Below are positions 10,137-11,497 of a stretch of DNA of 11,497 nt, piece by piece. The position numbers and the translations under genes were made by a program. Within the stretch, counting starts at the first letter, position 1; each line of letters begins with the position of its first letter. The notes under the pieces are model-generated. The model ran no database searches and was not told the DNA's origin. It worked only from the letters and a program-made list of their open reading frames with translations. The stretch covers positions 1 to 11,497 of the forward strand of contig DASVDK010000246.1 in the NCBI GenBank assembly GCA_036381125.1, given 5' to 3'. The stretch is from DASVDK01 sp036381125 [NCBI: Thermodesulfobacteriota bacterium] (GTDB lineage: Bacteria; DASVDK01).

Positions 10137-11131
10137 CGCCGCTCGCGCGCGTGCGCGCCGTGCTCGCAGGCCGTCCCACGGACCGTCCCGCCTTCGCCCT
10201 CTGGCGGCACTTCCCAGGGGAGGATCACGACGCCGACCGCCTGGCTGCGGCGGAGCTGGCGTTCCTCGCCGAGTACGGGTACGACCTCGTCAAGCTGAAC
10301 CCGCCGGGGATGTACTTCGTCGAGGACCGCGGCGTGCGGTGGCGCTACTACGGGGACCACCGGACGGCGCCCGAGGTGCTCGCGGTGCCGGTGCATCGGC
10401 CAGGCGACTGGGCGGTGCTGCCGCCGCTCGAGGCCGACGGGGGCGCCCTCGCCGTGCGCCGGGCCGCGATCGCGAAGGTGGCGGCCGCGGTCGGGGAGAC
10501 CCATCCGGTCCTCGAGACGGTCTTCACCCCGCTCACGGTGGCCGCCAAGCTGGCCGGCGACCGGATCGTGTCGCTGGCCGAGGAGGGGCCGGATGCGCTG
10601 GAGGCGGCGCTCGCGCGATTCGTCGAGGAGATCGCCGCCTACGTTCGCCTCGCCCTGGCGGCAGGGGCGCGCGGCCTCTTCCTCGCGAACCAGATGCTCC
10701 AGCGGGCGGCGTTCCCCCCGCGCCTCTACGCGCGCTTCGGCGCCCCGTTCGATGCGGCGCTCGTCGAGCGCATCCGGCCGCAGGTCGAGATCCTCGCGCT
10801 GCACGTCCACGGCGGGGACGTCGACTTCGACGCGGCGGCGCGGCTCCCGGCGGACCTCCTCTCCTGGCACTGTCGCTCGACGCCGCCGAGCTTGACGGCC
10901 GCCCGCGAACGGACTACAACGCCTTTCCTCGCCGGCCTGGCGCGCGAGACGCTCCTGCGCGGCAGCCCGGCCGACGCGGCTGCCCAGGCCCGAGCCACGC
11001 TGGCCGAGGCGGGCGGACGAGGGGTCATCGTGGCGCCCGACTGCACCGTCTCGCCGATGGCGCCGCCGGCCAACCTCGCCGCCGTCCGTGACGCGATGCG
11101 CGGCGGCGCCTCGAGCGGAGGGACGCGCTGA
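10133..11131 (+). CDS. uroporphyrinogen decarboxylase (URO-D) superfamily protein, not HemE
   Basis: The 332-residue protein matches the URO-D/MtaA/CmuA-like TIM-barrel superfamily, which includes HemE and corrinoid-linked methyltransferases. Visible blocks are the N-terminal RPTDRPAFALWRHFPGED (14-31), ETVFTPLTVAAKLAG (128-142), LHVHGG (223-228), LSWHCRSTPPSL (243-254), a Gly-rich AGLARETLLRGS (267-278) and APDCTVSPMAPPANL (301-315). It lacks the RQAGRY motif of true HemE. Candidate metal or cofactor residues are His224, His226, His246, Cys247 and Cys304, by analogy only. The GTG at 10133 is preferred because GGAGG sits 5 nt upstream and it overlaps the tctA stop (GTGA); a TTG at 10118 is possible. 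Cotranscription with a TTT importer suggests it acts on the imported compound, but the substrate is unknown. Confidence 0.82.
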   Translation: MTPLARVRAVLAGRPTDRPAFALWRHFPGEDHDADRLAAAELAFLAEYGYDLVKLNPPGMYFVEDRGVRWRYYGDHRTAPEVLAVPVHRPGDWAVLPPLEADGGALAVRRAAIAKVAAAVGETHPVLETVFTPLTVAAKLAGDRIVSLAEEGPDALEAALARFVEEIAAYVRLALAAGARGLFLANQMLQRAAFPPRLYARFGAPFDAALVERIRPQVEILALHVHGGDVDFDAAARLPADLLSWHCRSTPPSLTAARERTTTPFLAGLARETLLRGSPADAAAQARATLAEAGGRGVIVAPDCTVSPMAPPANLAAVRDAMRGGASSGGTR

Positions 11132-11133
11132 CC

Positions 11134-11497
11134 ATGCCGCCGAACGCCGCCGGCCTCTTCATGGTCGGCTTCCCCGGTCCCACCCCGTCGCCCGACGCGG
11201 CGGCGCTGGTGCGCGAGGGGGTCTCCGGCGTCATCTACTTTCGCCGCAACCTCGGCGAAGGGCCGGCCGGCGCCGCCCGCCTCACCGCCGACCTGCAGCG
11301 CCTCGCGCGGGACGCCGGCCGCCCGCCGCTCCTCGTGGCGGCCGATCAGGAGGGGGGGATCGTCGCGCGCCTGCGCGCCCCCTTCACGGAGTACCCGGGC
11401 GCCGACGCCGTCGGCCTCGCCGGCGACGAGGGGCTCGCGGAGCGCGTCGGGCGGGCCATCGCGGCAGAACTCCGCGCGGTCGGCATCACGGTCGACT
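11134..11497 (+). CDS. nagZ: beta-N-acetylhexosaminidase, GH3 (NagZ-like), 5' part only
   Basis: NagZ removes GlcNAc from muropeptides during cell-wall recycling. The first 121 residues are present and the frame is open at the window edge. The segment shows MVGFPGPTPS (10-19), GVIYFRRNLG (33-42, with the family's I-x-F-x-R-N pattern), AADQEGGIVARL (69-80) and AAELRAVGITVD (110-121), all typical of the NagZ N-terminal half. The catalytic residues lie further downstream and cannot be checked. The ATG at 11134 starts three bases after the A of the preceding gene's stop; GGAGGG lies about 10 nt upstream. Other GH3 glycosidases remain possible. Confidence 0.9.
   Translation, partial: MPPNAAGLFMVGFPGPTPSPDAAALVREGVSGVIYFRRNLGEGPAGAARLTADLQRLARDAGRPPLLVAADQEGGIVARLRAPFTEYPGADAVGLAGDEGLAERVGRAIAAELRAVGITVD

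Overview
The window is about 11.5 kb of very GC-rich, densely coding bacterial DNA. The gene set indicates a Gram-negative cell plan: a predicted lipoprotein lytic transglycosylase, a periplasmic class C-type PBP (peptidase S13), FtsH, a NagZ-type glycosidase and a periplasmic solute-binding protein. The very high GC, the TrpRS subtype and the tripartite tricarboxylate transporter (TTT) next to a UroD-like protein are compatible with a soil lineage such as Rokubacteria/Methylomirabilota or a deltaproteobacterium-like group. That placement is an impression from gene content only.

Left half (minus strand, read right to left). dacB (D-Ala-D-Ala carboxypeptidase/endopeptidase) is followed by a 379-bp regulatory region, then trpS (tryptophanyl-tRNA synthetase), a 272-bp gap carrying a good sigma70-like promoter, then mltD (LysM lytic transglycosylase) and, only 15 bp later, ftsH (membrane AAA+ zinc protease). 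mltD and ftsH are probably co-transcribed.

Right half (plus strand). A tight operon starts back to back with dacB: tctC, tctB, tctA (the periplasmic binding protein, small membrane subunit and large membrane subunit of a TTT importer), then a UroD-superfamily protein that is not HemE, then the start of a GH3 beta-N-acetylhexosaminidase (nagZ-like) that runs off the window. Neighbouring genes overlap or are separated by 1-2 bases, so translation is probably coupled.

Most notable: the trpS leader contains what looks like a complete ribosome-mediated tryptophan attenuator. A 15-17 codon leader ORF with tandem Trp codons (ends ...NWWGPLGD, stop UGA) is followed by three mutually exclusive hairpins. 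Segment 1 lies directly after the UGG-UGG pair and pairs with segment 2, which overlaps the leader stop codon. Segment 2 (GAGCGGCCC) is repeated exactly as segment 4, so segment 3 (GGGUCGCUC) can pair equally with 2 (antiterminator) or 4 (terminator, followed by a U-rich tract). Upstream lie two tandem copies of a 14-bp sequence, each containing a TACCA/TGGTA-type dyad, 16 bp apart and abutting a possible -10 box. So trpS appears to be controlled by uncharged tRNA-Trp through leader translation, perhaps with a second DNA-binding layer.
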